A stretch of DNA of 64,000 nt. Origin: Marine Group I thaumarchaeote SCGC AAA799-D11. Lineage in GTDB: Archaea > Thermoproteota > Nitrososphaeria > Nitrososphaerales > Nitrosopumilaceae. Positions 29,573 through 38,045 of this stretch are shown here, one piece after another. Position 1 is the first letter of the stretch. Every line of letters starts with the position of its first letter. The notes under the pieces were generated by a model. The model made no database searches, had not been told where the DNA came from, and saw nothing but the letters and a program-made list of their open reading frames with translations. Position numbers and translations under genes: made by a program. The DNA lies in contig JOSY01000069.1 of NCBI GenBank assembly GCA_000746765.1, positions 1-64,000 of the forward strand. The letters run 5' to 3'.

Positions 29573-29875
29573 TCATGATTCCTCTGGGACAAAGTCCTCG
29601 TCAAATTCTTCATCTTCGTCGCCTTCATCATCACATTCTTCTAATTCTACATGTGTCGGAGTACCATCATCTCCAAAGAAAATTTCAATACAGATATCGG
29701 TAGATAGTGTAGATGCTAAAGTTTCAGCCAACTCTTTTGGAAAGTTTCCTAATCGACTTGGATCAGATGAGTATCTATATTTAGTGACTACATCATCATG
29801 GTAGAAATCTAATTCAATGTCCCCATTTGCAAATTTTCGTACAGCAACAACTTGACCAAATAGACTGTCAGCCAA
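29573..29875 (-). CDS. hypothetical protein with acidic C-terminus
   Basis: 100-aa ORF ending EECDDEGDEDEEFDEDFVPEES. Confidence 0.65.
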   Translation of the reverse strand: MADSLFGQVVAVRKFANGDIELDFYHDDVVTKYRYSSDPSRLGNFPKELAETLASTLSTDICIEIFFGDDGTPTHVELEECDDEGDEDEEFDEDFVPEES

Positions 29876-29877
29876 GC

Positions 29878-30435
29878 CTAATTTCCTTGCTCAGCAACAT
29901 CTCGTGTGAGATTTTCAGCAAGTTCTTCATAATGTTGTCGAGTTTTTCCTAAATCTTTGAGTTTTTCAGCTTCAATTTCATTTAATTCTCCATCAACCTT
30001 CTGTGCAACATATTGCAATCGAGCCTCTGCCATCATAAACAATCGATTATTTTCTTTCCAAAGATGTTCTGTGATATGTTCCACATATTGTTTCATATCA
30101 GAAATTAATTTTGTAGAATCACCTGAAGATAGATATTCTTTTGCAGAAGCTTCCATATTTGCTGCAATCTCTCTAGAGCGTTCATGATCTATTAACATCA
30201 TTGCAATAGGACCCATGTTTTTTGGAAGTCCTGCTTGTTCTAATGCAGGGAACAAAGAATTTTCTTCTTTACTGTGATGACAAACATCTGTAAAGTTTTT
30301 TGAAAAATCAATTACTGGAAGTAAGATTGATTCAGAAATTTTTTTATTTTCATTTAATAATTGAATGGTTGCATCCATTGCTTTGATAACTTTTTCAATT
30401 AACTCGTGATCACGTCTTAATGATGCAGTTGACAT
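29878..30435 (-). CDS. hemerythrin-like HHE domain protein
   Basis: LRRDHELIEKVIKAMD, CHHSKEENSLFPAL, LIDHERSREIAANME, HLWKENNRLF. Confidence 0.88.
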   Translation of the reverse strand: MSTASLRRDHELIEKVIKAMDATIQLLNENKKISESILLPVIDFSKNFTDVCHHSKEENSLFPALEQAGLPKNMGPIAMMLIDHERSREIAANMEASAKEYLSSGDSTKLISDMKQYVEHITEHLWKENNRLFMMAEARLQYVAQKVDGELNEIEAEKLKDLGKTRQHYEELAENLTRDVAEQGN

Positions 30436-30501
30436 ATTGAGTTGAGATTTTTTCCAGTATCTATATCTTATTTTTTTTAAAATAATTAAAAGATAGAAAG
30501 T

Positions 30502-30521
30502 GTTAACGATAAATCGTTAAC
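30502..30521. repeat. inverted repeat GTTAACGA-taaa-TCGTTAAC
   Basis: Perfect 8-bp arms at 30502-30509 and 30514-30521 between two minus-strand genes. Confidence 0.8.
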
Positions 30522-30529
30522 AAGTGGGT

Positions 30530-30784
30530 TTAACGATTAGAAAGGCGTTTTGATTTTACAAATGCCCAAATCTTTTTGGTCATTTCACTTGGAGCAATTG
30601 GTTTTTTACCAAATATTTGTTCAGCAGTTTCTGTACGACCTGCAAAACTAATGGCATATCCACCAAATGCTGGCTTTTTTGCTTTTGATTTAGTTGCTTT
30701 CTTTTTTGGTGCAGCCTTCTTTTTTGGTGCAGCCTTCTTTTTTGTGGTAGTTTTTCTTTTGATTGTTTTCTTTTTTACTGCCAA
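30530..30784 (-). CDS. Lys-rich protein with partial SWIB/MDM2-like C-terminus
   Basis: KKKTIKRKTTTKKKAAPKKKAAPKKKATKSKAKK basic tail; IFGKKPIAPSEMTKKIWAFVKSKRLSNR resembles first half of SWIB. Confidence 0.65.
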   Translation of the reverse strand: MAVKKKTIKRKTTTKKKAAPKKKAAPKKKATKSKAKKPAFGGYAISFAGRTETAEQIFGKKPIAPSEMTKKIWAFVKSKRLSNR

Positions 30785-30820
30785 TTTCTTGTAGTTGTAT
30801 TCGAAATAAAGTATAAGAAC

Positions 30821-31495
30821 TTAGAGCTTTTCATAATGTAAAATTATATGATTTTTGAGCCTCTTTACGGATTTGAGTCTAAGATTAGGAGAATTAGAAA
30901 TTTTGGAAAATCCAGTACCACGTAAATAAGAAATCGAATCTTCACCACCAATTAAAAATGGAGATAGAGTTACTATCAGTTCATCAAAAAGCTCTTGTTT
31001 GACAAATTCCCAATTTACTGTTCCTCCTCCTTCAACTAGTAGTGTCTTGATTTTCTTTTTTGAGAGCTTTTTCAATAATGATTTTAGATTAACAGAATCA
31101 TTACCTACACTAATTATTTCAACAGGAAATTTCTGCAATTTTTCAAGGTTTCTTTTAGTAATTTTTTTAGATACTGCAATTATAGTGGGAATTTTATTAC
31201 TTGATTGCAAAATTTTTGATGTTTTTGAAATTGTTCCTTTAGAATCTAAAATAATTCTAACAGGGTTTTTTCCTTTAACATAACGAACAGTTAGCATAGG
31301 ATCATCACGAGATACAGTATTTTTTCCAACAAGTATTGCATCTACACTTGAACGTAATTTGTGGAGTCTTTGAATATCTTTTCTAGATGAAAGCTTTGAA
31401 TCATTTGTTTTAGTTGCAATTTTTCCATCAATAGATATTGCACCACTTAGTATAACACGAGGTCTAGATTTTTCCATGAACAATTTTACCTCCAA
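30821..31495 (-). CDS. 2,5-diamino-6-(ribosylamino)pyrimidinone 5'-phosphate reductase (RibD C-terminal/RIB7 type)
   Basis: RPRVILSGAISIDGKIATKTNDSKLSS, DAILVGKNTVSRDDPMLTVR, LLVEGGGTVNW. Confidence 0.9.
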   Translation of the reverse strand: MEVKLFMEKSRPRVILSGAISIDGKIATKTNDSKLSSRKDIQRLHKLRSSVDAILVGKNTVSRDDPMLTVRYVKGKNPVRIILDSKGTISKTSKILQSSNKIPTIIAVSKKITKRNLEKLQKFPVEIISVGNDSVNLKSLLKKLSKKKIKTLLVEGGGTVNWEFVKQELFDELIVTLSPFLIGGEDSISYLRGTGFSKISNSPNLRLKSVKRLKNHIILHYEKL

Positions 31496-32654
31496 TCATT
31501 ACTGCTTGTATTGCAGATTCAGATGCCCTATGAACAATTGACGCATAGGGTTCATGCATTGGTTCTAAATCTAATGCATGTTTGTTGAGAAATACACAAT
31601 CAGCAATTTTTTTTGTTTCAATTACTCCAATGTCTTTTTTTAATATTTTTCCGCCATTTACAGTAGACATCTTTAGAATTTCTTTTGGATTGATTCTTTT
31701 CTTATGAATTCCCATGGTGACTTTCCACAGATAATCCATTTCTCTGAACATATCAGGAGAGTTAATCATGACATTATCCGTGCCTAATGCCAGCATACAA
31801 CCAGCTTTTTGCATCAATGTAATGTCAGGTATTCCTTCAGCCAAGGAAGAATTAGCTCTTGGACAAATTACTATTCCTCTAATTTTTTTTGCTGCCACAT
31901 GAAGATCACTTTTTGATGCATGAGTCATGTGAACAAGGAAGTGAGGTTTTAGCGATAATGCTCTAAGTGTTTCAGATTTTCCAGTCATTTTTTTAGATTT
32001 TGCGGTACTTTGTTTTGTTTCAGCAGAATGAATTGCTCTAATCTTTGACGTTTTTGAATAGTGATTTAATACGGAATTACTGTTCTCATTTGCGCCACTT
32101 ACTCCAATACCATCACATTTTTGAATAATTTTAGGGAGTTCCTGGGCTTTTTCTTTTGGAATAGGGAGATTTTTTTTAATTTCAACTGAATTTTGGTAAA
32201 AATCTACTCTCCCTAAGATAATTGATCGTATTGGAATTTCAGATAATGTTTTTTTGAGTAAAATTACACCGTCTAGCCCACCTTCTCTAAAATCAACAAA
32301 AGTTGTGATTCCCTTTCTAATCATAGAGTGACAAGTGTTTTTCATAAAATTTGACAAATTCTCAGGAGGAGTGTTTTTTAGAATTTTTGATTTTGCACCA
32401 AAAACAGGATGTATTTTTTTATCTACAGAACTATCTAAAGTGACATCTTTTCCAATTGAATCACCTATGTGAGTATGTGCATTGATAAAACCAGGAATCA
32501 ACAAGAGACCTTCACAGTCAATGGAATCTTCTTTGCCGCTTGGATTAATGTTAGGTTGAATTCGTTTGAATTTTCCATTTTGAATTTGCACATTTGTTTT
32601 TGAAACAAAATCTAGTTCTTTTCCTAAAAGGAGACTAACGTTTTTGATTAACAT
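31464..32654 (-). CDS. amidohydrolase / nucleoside deaminase-like metal-dependent hydrolase
   Basis: LLLIPGFINAHTHIGDSIG, IHSAETKQS, LALGTDNVMINSPDMFREMDYL. Confidence 0.88.
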   Translation of the reverse strand: MLIKNVSLLLGKELDFVSKTNVQIQNGKFKRIQPNINPSGKEDSIDCEGLLLIPGFINAHTHIGDSIGKDVTLDSSVDKKIHPVFGAKSKILKNTPPENLSNFMKNTCHSMIRKGITTFVDFREGGLDGVILLKKTLSEIPIRSIILGRVDFYQNSVEIKKNLPIPKEKAQELPKIIQKCDGIGVSGANENSNSVLNHYSKTSKIRAIHSAETKQSTAKSKKMTGKSETLRALSLKPHFLVHMTHASKSDLHVAAKKIRGIVICPRANSSLAEGIPDITLMQKAGCMLALGTDNVMINSPDMFREMDYLWKVTMGIHKKRINPKEILKMSTVNGGKILKKDIGVIETKKIADCVFLNKHALDLEPMHEPYASIVHRASESAIQAVMIGGKIVHGKI

Positions 32655-33400
32655 GTTAATTCATAAACTTCAGGTTTTTCTTTGCCTGAATCTCGAATTT
32701 CACGAATTGTATCAAGGGATTTTGTAGCTAATTTTACAGCATCTCTGCAAGTACTAGCATTTCCAATTCCACAGTTCAGAAAAATCTTATCGTCATTTTT
32801 TATCATGTTAATGAAATCCTGCACAGAGTTTTTTGCATCGTCACTTGCAATTACCATAAAGTTATCACCTCCCATAAAAAATGTGAGTGAATTTTTTTCC
32901 AAAAAATATTTTGACATTTTAGAATATAGTTGAAAAATTATTGAGGAAATTTCATATGGAGAATTTGTTGTTCTTTTGGAAGTAAGATCATCAACATCCA
33001 AATGCATGATAGTAACTTTAGGGTTAGCTGTATCATTAACAAAACCAAAAATATTGTGTTGTTTATCTAAAACAATTTCATTTTTCTTTCCTTCATATGC
33101 TTTCAAATTTGCTTCAAATGGGGATTCAGCAAACCCGATTGAAATTGTTAGATGTACTTCAAATGATTTTTCAAGTGTTTTTTGAATTTGAATGTGATCT
33201 TCTAGACCAATACCATTTGAAACAACAAAAAATTCATCAGATCTATTAAGAAAAACAAGACAATTTTTTTCAGAAAATAATTGTTGTAATTGTTTGTACA
33301 AAGATGCCTGAAGCATTTGTAGTTCATGTTCTCTGTCACTACCCAAAGTCAAAGTCCATGGGCCATAACCTGTTATTTTTAGAATACTTAGTTGAATCAT
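32648..33400 (-). CDS. GTP cyclohydrolase IIa (GTPCH III)
   Basis: ILKITGYGPWTLTLGSDREHELQMLQASLY, MGGDNFMVIA; within riboflavin cluster. Confidence 0.9.
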   Translation of the reverse strand: MIQLSILKITGYGPWTLTLGSDREHELQMLQASLYKQLQQLFSEKNCLVFLNRSDEFFVVSNGIGLEDHIQIQKTLEKSFEVHLTISIGFAESPFEANLKAYEGKKNEIVLDKQHNIFGFVNDTANPKVTIMHLDVDDLTSKRTTNSPYEISSIIFQLYSKMSKYFLEKNSLTFFMGGDNFMVIASDDAKNSVQDFINMIKNDDKIFLNCGIGNASTCRDAVKLATKSLDTIREIRDSGKEKPEVYELTC

Positions 33401-33813
33401 TTTTGAATCCTTTTTAGTTCTGATGAAATTTTGATTACTGCCTCTACAGCACGTTCAGCTACAGGTCTGATTCTAGCATGAGCATGCCTTTCTTGCATTC
33501 CAGGACCAGATATGCCCAGAGATACAGGTTTTTGGTATTTTATGGATATATCAGTAAGGGCCTGAGCAGCAGCATGAGAAATAACTTCATCATGTTTAGT
33601 CTGACCCTTGATAATTGCACCCAGAGTTACTACGGCATCAACATCATTTTTTTGTAATAAGGAATCAACAATTATGGGCATATCATATGCGCCTGGAACA
33701 GAGCAAGTATAGGTTATTTTCAATTTTAGGGAATCAGCTTTTTCTTTTGCAACAGAGAGCATCCTAGATGTCACTTCGTCATTGAATTCCGAAACTACTA
33801 TAGCAATATTCAA
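33397..33813 (-). CDS. ribH: 6,7-dimethyl-8-ribityllumazine synthase
   Basis: VVSEFNDEVTSRML, CSVPGAYDMPIIVDSLL, GAIIKGQTKHDEVISHAAAQALTDI. Confidence 0.95.
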   Translation of the reverse strand: MNIAIVVSEFNDEVTSRMLSVAKEKADSLKLKITYTCSVPGAYDMPIIVDSLLQKNDVDAVVTLGAIIKGQTKHDEVISHAAAQALTDISIKYQKPVSLGISGPGMQERHAHARIRPVAERAVEAVIKISSELKRIQK

Positions 33814-33815
33814 AA

Positions 33816-34499
33816 TTAATGCACCTTGGCGTATTCTAATAGTTCTTTTCCATCAATCAATGGAATTCCATTTTGTTTTGCAAATTTTTCTGCTTTATCA
33901 ACAGATAATGCAGTATATGTTTCAGCATCCATCATTTCACATATTGCAGTAACAGGGGTTAAACCAGCAATCTGTGCAAGATAAACAGACATTTCTGTAT
34001 GTCCTTGACGTGCTGCTAACAAACCTTTTGATGCAATCAATAAAGGAACATGTCCTGGAGTTTTAAAAGAAGATACAAACTTTTTTTGTTTATTTTCAAC
34101 ATTGTAAATATTTGCCATTTCACGTATTGTCAAAGATCTATCATTATCAGTAATTCCAGTGTAGGTTTGATAATGATTTACAGACAATGAAAATGTTGGA
34201 TGATCACCATAAGGGGCTAATCCCATAATCATCTCTTTATTGGATATTGACGAATCAGATAAAATTTCATGCATGTATTTGAGATCAAGGGAATTAGCAA
34301 ATTGATTATCTATTGCAATGCAAAGTAATCCACCAGCATGTTGACGCATTCTGGCAACATGTTCAGGAGTTACAAATTCTGCTGCCACCACCATATCAAT
34401 CTCATTTTCTCGTCCGGCAGAGTCAAACAAAAGTACAAACTCTCCTCTTTTTAGAGATTGTAATGCGGTTTCAAGGGACATAAACAAAAAAATCCTCAA
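33816..34499 (-). CDS. ribB: 3,4-dihydroxy-2-butanone-4-phosphate synthase
   Basis: ALQSLKRGEFVLLFDSAGRENEIDMVVAAEFVTPEHVARMRQHAGGLLC, RQGHTEMSVYLAQIAGL. Confidence 0.95.
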   Translation of the reverse strand: MRIFLFMSLETALQSLKRGEFVLLFDSAGRENEIDMVVAAEFVTPEHVARMRQHAGGLLCIAIDNQFANSLDLKYMHEILSDSSISNKEMIMGLAPYGDHPTFSLSVNHYQTYTGITDNDRSLTIREMANIYNVENKQKKFVSSFKTPGHVPLLIASKGLLAARQGHTEMSVYLAQIAGLTPVTAICEMMDAETYTALSVDKAEKFAKQNGIPLIDGKELLEYAKVH

Positions 34500-34559
34500 A
34501 CAGATTATAAAGTTTACTTAAAAATTGGTAATTACCAACAAAATGGTAGGTTATTAGGT

Positions 34560-35147
34560 TTATTTTAGAATGTATTTTCCAAGAATGTCAGTTTCAATAT
34601 TAACTTTGTCGCCTACTTTTTTTGTTTGAAAATTTGTGACTTCAATTGTATGAGGAATTAATGAAACAGATGCAAGATTTTTTTTGATGTCAGTAACAGT
34701 TAAACTGATTCCATCAACTGCAATTGAGCCTTTTTTGACTACATATTTTGCTAGTTTTTTAGGTACTTCAAACCAAACTTGAACTTCTTTAGGTTTCTTT
34801 AGAATTTTTTTAATTGTTCCAACACCATCGACATGTCCTAAAACAAAATGGCCTTCTAATCTATCTCCAGCCTTTAGACTTCGTTCAATGTTTACTATTC
34901 CACCAACTTCAAGATTTCCAAGATCTGTTTTCTTTGTTGTTTCTTCAATCATTTCAAAGATACAATTAGATTTTGAGAGTTTTGTTGCAGTAAGACAAAC
35001 ACCATTTAATGCGACACTTTGTCCAACTTTCAATCCTTTTGCGTGTTTACCCAGGTTTACAGTCATTTGTACTGCGCTTCGATTTTTTGTATTTTTAGAA
35101 ATTTTTTCTACTTTACCAATACCTTCAACAATTCCTGTAAACATCAA
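34560..35147 (-). CDS. riboflavin synthase, bacterial alpha-subunit type
   Basis: MFTGIVEGIGKVEKI, VALNGVCLTAT, GHFVLGHVDGVGTI, DGISLTV. Confidence 0.94.
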   Translation of the reverse strand: MMFTGIVEGIGKVEKISKNTKNRSAVQMTVNLGKHAKGLKVGQSVALNGVCLTATKLSKSNCIFEMIEETTKKTDLGNLEVGGIVNIERSLKAGDRLEGHFVLGHVDGVGTIKKILKKPKEVQVWFEVPKKLAKYVVKKGSIAVDGISLTVTDIKKNLASVSLIPHTIEVTNFQTKKVGDKVNIETDILGKYILK

Positions 35148-35198
35148 AATGACCTATAGATTCACGTATAAAATGATTTAGTTAATTTTCATTTGATA

Positions 35199-35903
35199 TT
35201 ATTTTGAATCTAGTTGCTCAAACTCATTTTCGCAAACTTGATGAAATAAAGAGCAATTATTTTCTTTTGCAGCAAGTTTGATTTTTTCCATATCTTTGTT
35301 AAGAATTCCTTGAGCTGCCAAAAATGCATTGTCGTTGTCGCCTAATTTTTCAAATAATTTAGATTTTGCAAGAGGGATTTCCTTGAGGCTAGAATCAACT
35401 AGTTGTGCCTTGTCGTAAAATTCTATTGCGATTTCATAATCTCCCAAGTGGCTGTGAGATATAGCCTTGTTCATCAAAGCAGTAACATTATTTGGATCTA
35501 GTGCAAGTGCTTTTTCATAATACTCAAGTGCCTCTTTGTGTTGGTTTAATTCATTTAATGATAGCCCCATACTATTCAATGCCCAAGAATCATTAGGATT
35601 GGATGAAAGAATTTCTTCACATAATTTTAAAACTTCCTGATACTGACCCAAGCTTTCTAGGGCATAGATTTTATTTTTTAATGCATAAGTATCTGATTTT
35701 TTTATTTCAAGAACTTTATCACAATAAGTTATGGCTTCTTGATATTTTTCAAGATAAATCAAAGACAAGCAAATGTTTTGTAGTGCAACCATATCATTAG
35801 GAATTTTCTCAAGTAGTCCCTTGCAGTAATTGTACATCTCTTCATATTTTCCTGCATTAAACAGTCTAGTTATGACATTGCTAGGATCTAAAAGATTAAC
35901 CAT
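35199..35903 (-). CDS. tetratricopeptide repeat protein
   Basis: Consecutive TPRs, e.g. ALNSMGLSLNELNQHKEALEYYEKALALDPNN. Confidence 0.9.
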   Translation of the reverse strand: MVNLLDPSNVITRLFNAGKYEEMYNYCKGLLEKIPNDMVALQNICLSLIYLEKYQEAITYCDKVLEIKKSDTYALKNKIYALESLGQYQEVLKLCEEILSSNPNDSWALNSMGLSLNELNQHKEALEYYEKALALDPNNVTALMNKAISHSHLGDYEIAIEFYDKAQLVDSSLKEIPLAKSKLFEKLGDNDNAFLAAQGILNKDMEKIKLAAKENNCSLFHQVCENEFEQLDSK

Positions 35904-35966
35904 TTCTAATAATTAGATAGAATTTCATTATCTTTAATCTATTCTGAAAAAAAGGAAAATTCCCAG

Positions 35967-36110
35967 TTATTTTAAGACTTTACGAATGGTTTCGTTTAAT
36001 ACTTTAGAATAACTATAGGAGGCTTGTTCTTGTTGAATTAACTTTGCTTGACGAAGTCGAAGTTTCTTATCGATGTCATCATCAATCATAATGGTAACTC
36101 TTTTTGCCAT
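35967..36110 (-). CDS. small ribbon-helix-helix-like protein (47 aa)
   Basis: Manual translation MAKRVTIMIDDDIDKKLRLRQAKLIQQEQASYSYSKVLNETIRKVLK; below ORF-track cutoff. Confidence 0.75.
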   Translation of the reverse strand: MAKRVTIMIDDDIDKKLRLRQAKLIQQEQASYSYSKVLNETIRKVLK

Positions 36111-36167
36111 GTATGTAAGTATGAGAATTATTATATAACATTATATGAAATGTCCCAAAAATGGGAA

Positions 36168-36518
36168 TTAATCATTTATGCTTGATACTACGTGTTCGAT
36201 ATTGAAGGGTTTTTGAACAACAGGCACGTTGAGTTTTTGTAGTTTTTCTTCAGTTTCAGTACTGGTATCAGCCGTAACTGCAATTATGCGTGCTTTGGGT
36301 TGAATTTCATGAATTTTCTTGATTGCATAAAATCCTGAGCCATTAGGCATGTTAAGATCAATTAGAGTAACATCAGGTTTTAATTTTTTATACAATTTAA
36401 CTACAGTAACACCATCAAATCCATTTCCTACAACATTGATTCCTTTTTCCTCAAGAAATTCAGAAAATAATCTAACAGTATCCTCATCATCATCAATAAT
36501 GATAACAGATTTGCTCAT
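36168..36518 (-). CDS. response regulator receiver domain protein (CheY-like)
   Basis: SVIIIDDDEDTVRLFSEFLE, DVTLIDLNMPNGSGFYAIKKI, VVQKPF. Confidence 0.93.
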   Translation of the reverse strand: MSKSVIIIDDDEDTVRLFSEFLEEKGINVVGNGFDGVTVVKLYKKLKPDVTLIDLNMPNGSGFYAIKKIHEIQPKARIIAVTADTSTETEEKLQKLNVPVVQKPFNIEHVVSSIND

Positions 36519-36570
36519 ATGTTCATAAAGTAAATGAGTTCTTTATATTTCACATTGTTAGATACCATAT

Positions 36571-37182
36571 ATGGCCGGATTAGACAAATTAATTTCAATT
36601 TCATTACCTAAAAAAATTAAGAAAAAAATTGATGCAGACACACTAAAGAAAATTGAACGTGAGTTATTTCTAGAACACGGAATGTCAATCAAACTTGCAA
36701 CTGAGCATTTTCAAACATTATTAAAAATTATTAAAAAAAATTCTGAATTAGATATTAATCAATTTGAAAATGAGTGTCTAAAAGAAATTATTCAGGTAAA
36801 AAAAGTAAAAGAAAATTATCATCTAACCATACTTGATACAAGACTAGTTCATTTTATTTTAGACATATTTGGAGACGATGAAACCAGAAAGATGATCGTA
36901 TCTATTCTAAAAAGCGAACACACTATACCAGAAATTCTAAGAGAGTCAGGTGTGCCTAAAACTTCAGGATATAGAAAGATAGAGAATCTTCTAATCAATG
37001 GATTTTTCATAGAGACAGGAAAGGTACTAAGTGAGAGTAAAAAGATATCAAAAATTCAATGTATTTTTCAAGAGATTGTAATAGATGCCAAAAAAGAGAA
37101 GCTTATAGTCAGTGGAATTGTGCCTAAAAAAATATTTGAAAAGAGCACAACAATGAAATCTATAATTAAAAATCTAGAATAA
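36571..37182 (+). CDS. HTH transcriptional regulator-like protein
   Basis: ETRKMIVSILKSEHTIPEILRESGVPKTSGYRKIENLLINGFFIETGK. Confidence 0.75.
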   Translation: MAGLDKLISISLPKKIKKKIDADTLKKIERELFLEHGMSIKLATEHFQTLLKIIKKNSELDINQFENECLKEIIQVKKVKENYHLTILDTRLVHFILDIFGDDETRKMIVSILKSEHTIPEILRESGVPKTSGYRKIENLLINGFFIETGKVLSESKKISKIQCIFQEIVIDAKKEKLIVSGIVPKKIFEKSTTMKSIIKNLE

Positions 37183-37183
37183 T

Positions 37184-38038
37184 CTATTTTACAAGTTCAA
37201 GTAGAGCTTTTGCTTGTTTAAAATGAACTTCATCAATCATTTTTCCATCAACAGTGGTAGCTCCTTTTCCCTTCTTTGTTGATTCAAGGTAAGTTTTGCA
37301 AACTTTTTTGGCCCATTCAATTTCACTTTTGTTTGGATGGAATAATTTGTGAGTTACAGAAATATGATCTGGATGGATTATGCTTTTTCCTGAATAGCCT
37401 AAACTTTTTCCAATCTTACAATCATTTTCTAATCCCTTTGAATCTTTGAGATCTTGCCAGATAGCATCTATTGCAGCTACACCTGCAGCTTGTGCATCTA
37501 CAGGAATTTTTCTTCTAGAATATTTTGCGCCTTCAGCATCTTTAGTATATTCCACACCAATATCATTTAGAAGATCAAAAACACCAAAAACTACTGCAAC
37601 TACCCTTTTACTGCTAGAAGCGATTTGGTATGTGTTAACAACACCTTCTGCAGATTCTATTGAAGGAATTAGTTGTGTTGGTTTTAGTTTTCGTTTTTTC
37701 TCTAATCCTGCAATTGTTTTTTCGATTTTTTTCAATTCTTTTGCATTGTTAACTTTGGGAATAACAATTCCATCAATTCCTTTTTGAACAATTTCTTTAA
37801 GATCAGATGGAATTTTGCCAGATAGAGGGGAGTTTGTACGAACAAAAATTGAAGACTTGTATGATTTTTTAGATTTGAGAGCAGACTTGATTAGCTTTCG
37901 TGCATTTGTTTTTTCATTATCAGGCACAGAATCCTCTAAATCAAAGCATACAATGTCAGCTTGAAGTTTTTTTGCTTTTTCTAGAAATCTAGGATTATTT
38001 CCAGGAACAAAAATGAGACTTCTGAAGAGCTGAGTCAT
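37184..38038 (-). CDS. HpcH/HpaI aldolase / citrate lyase beta-like CoA ester lyase
   Basis: RSLIFVPGNNPRFLEKA, CFDLEDSVPDNEK, IESAEGVVN, GKSIIHPDHI. Confidence 0.9.
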   Translation of the reverse strand: MTQLFRSLIFVPGNNPRFLEKAKKLQADIVCFDLEDSVPDNEKTNARKLIKSALKSKKSYKSSIFVRTNSPLSGKIPSDLKEIVQKGIDGIVIPKVNNAKELKKIEKTIAGLEKKRKLKPTQLIPSIESAEGVVNTYQIASSSKRVVAVVFGVFDLLNDIGVEYTKDAEGAKYSRRKIPVDAQAAGVAAIDAIWQDLKDSKGLENDCKIGKSLGYSGKSIIHPDHISVTHKLFHPNKSEIEWAKKVCKTYLESTKKGKGATTVDGKMIDEVHFKQAKALLELVK

Positions 38039-38045
38039 TAAATGA

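Noticed and set aside
29512-29703. 63-aa plus-strand ORF
   Set aside because: Mostly antisense to the acidic-tail protein; H/L-rich composition typical of a shadow ORF.
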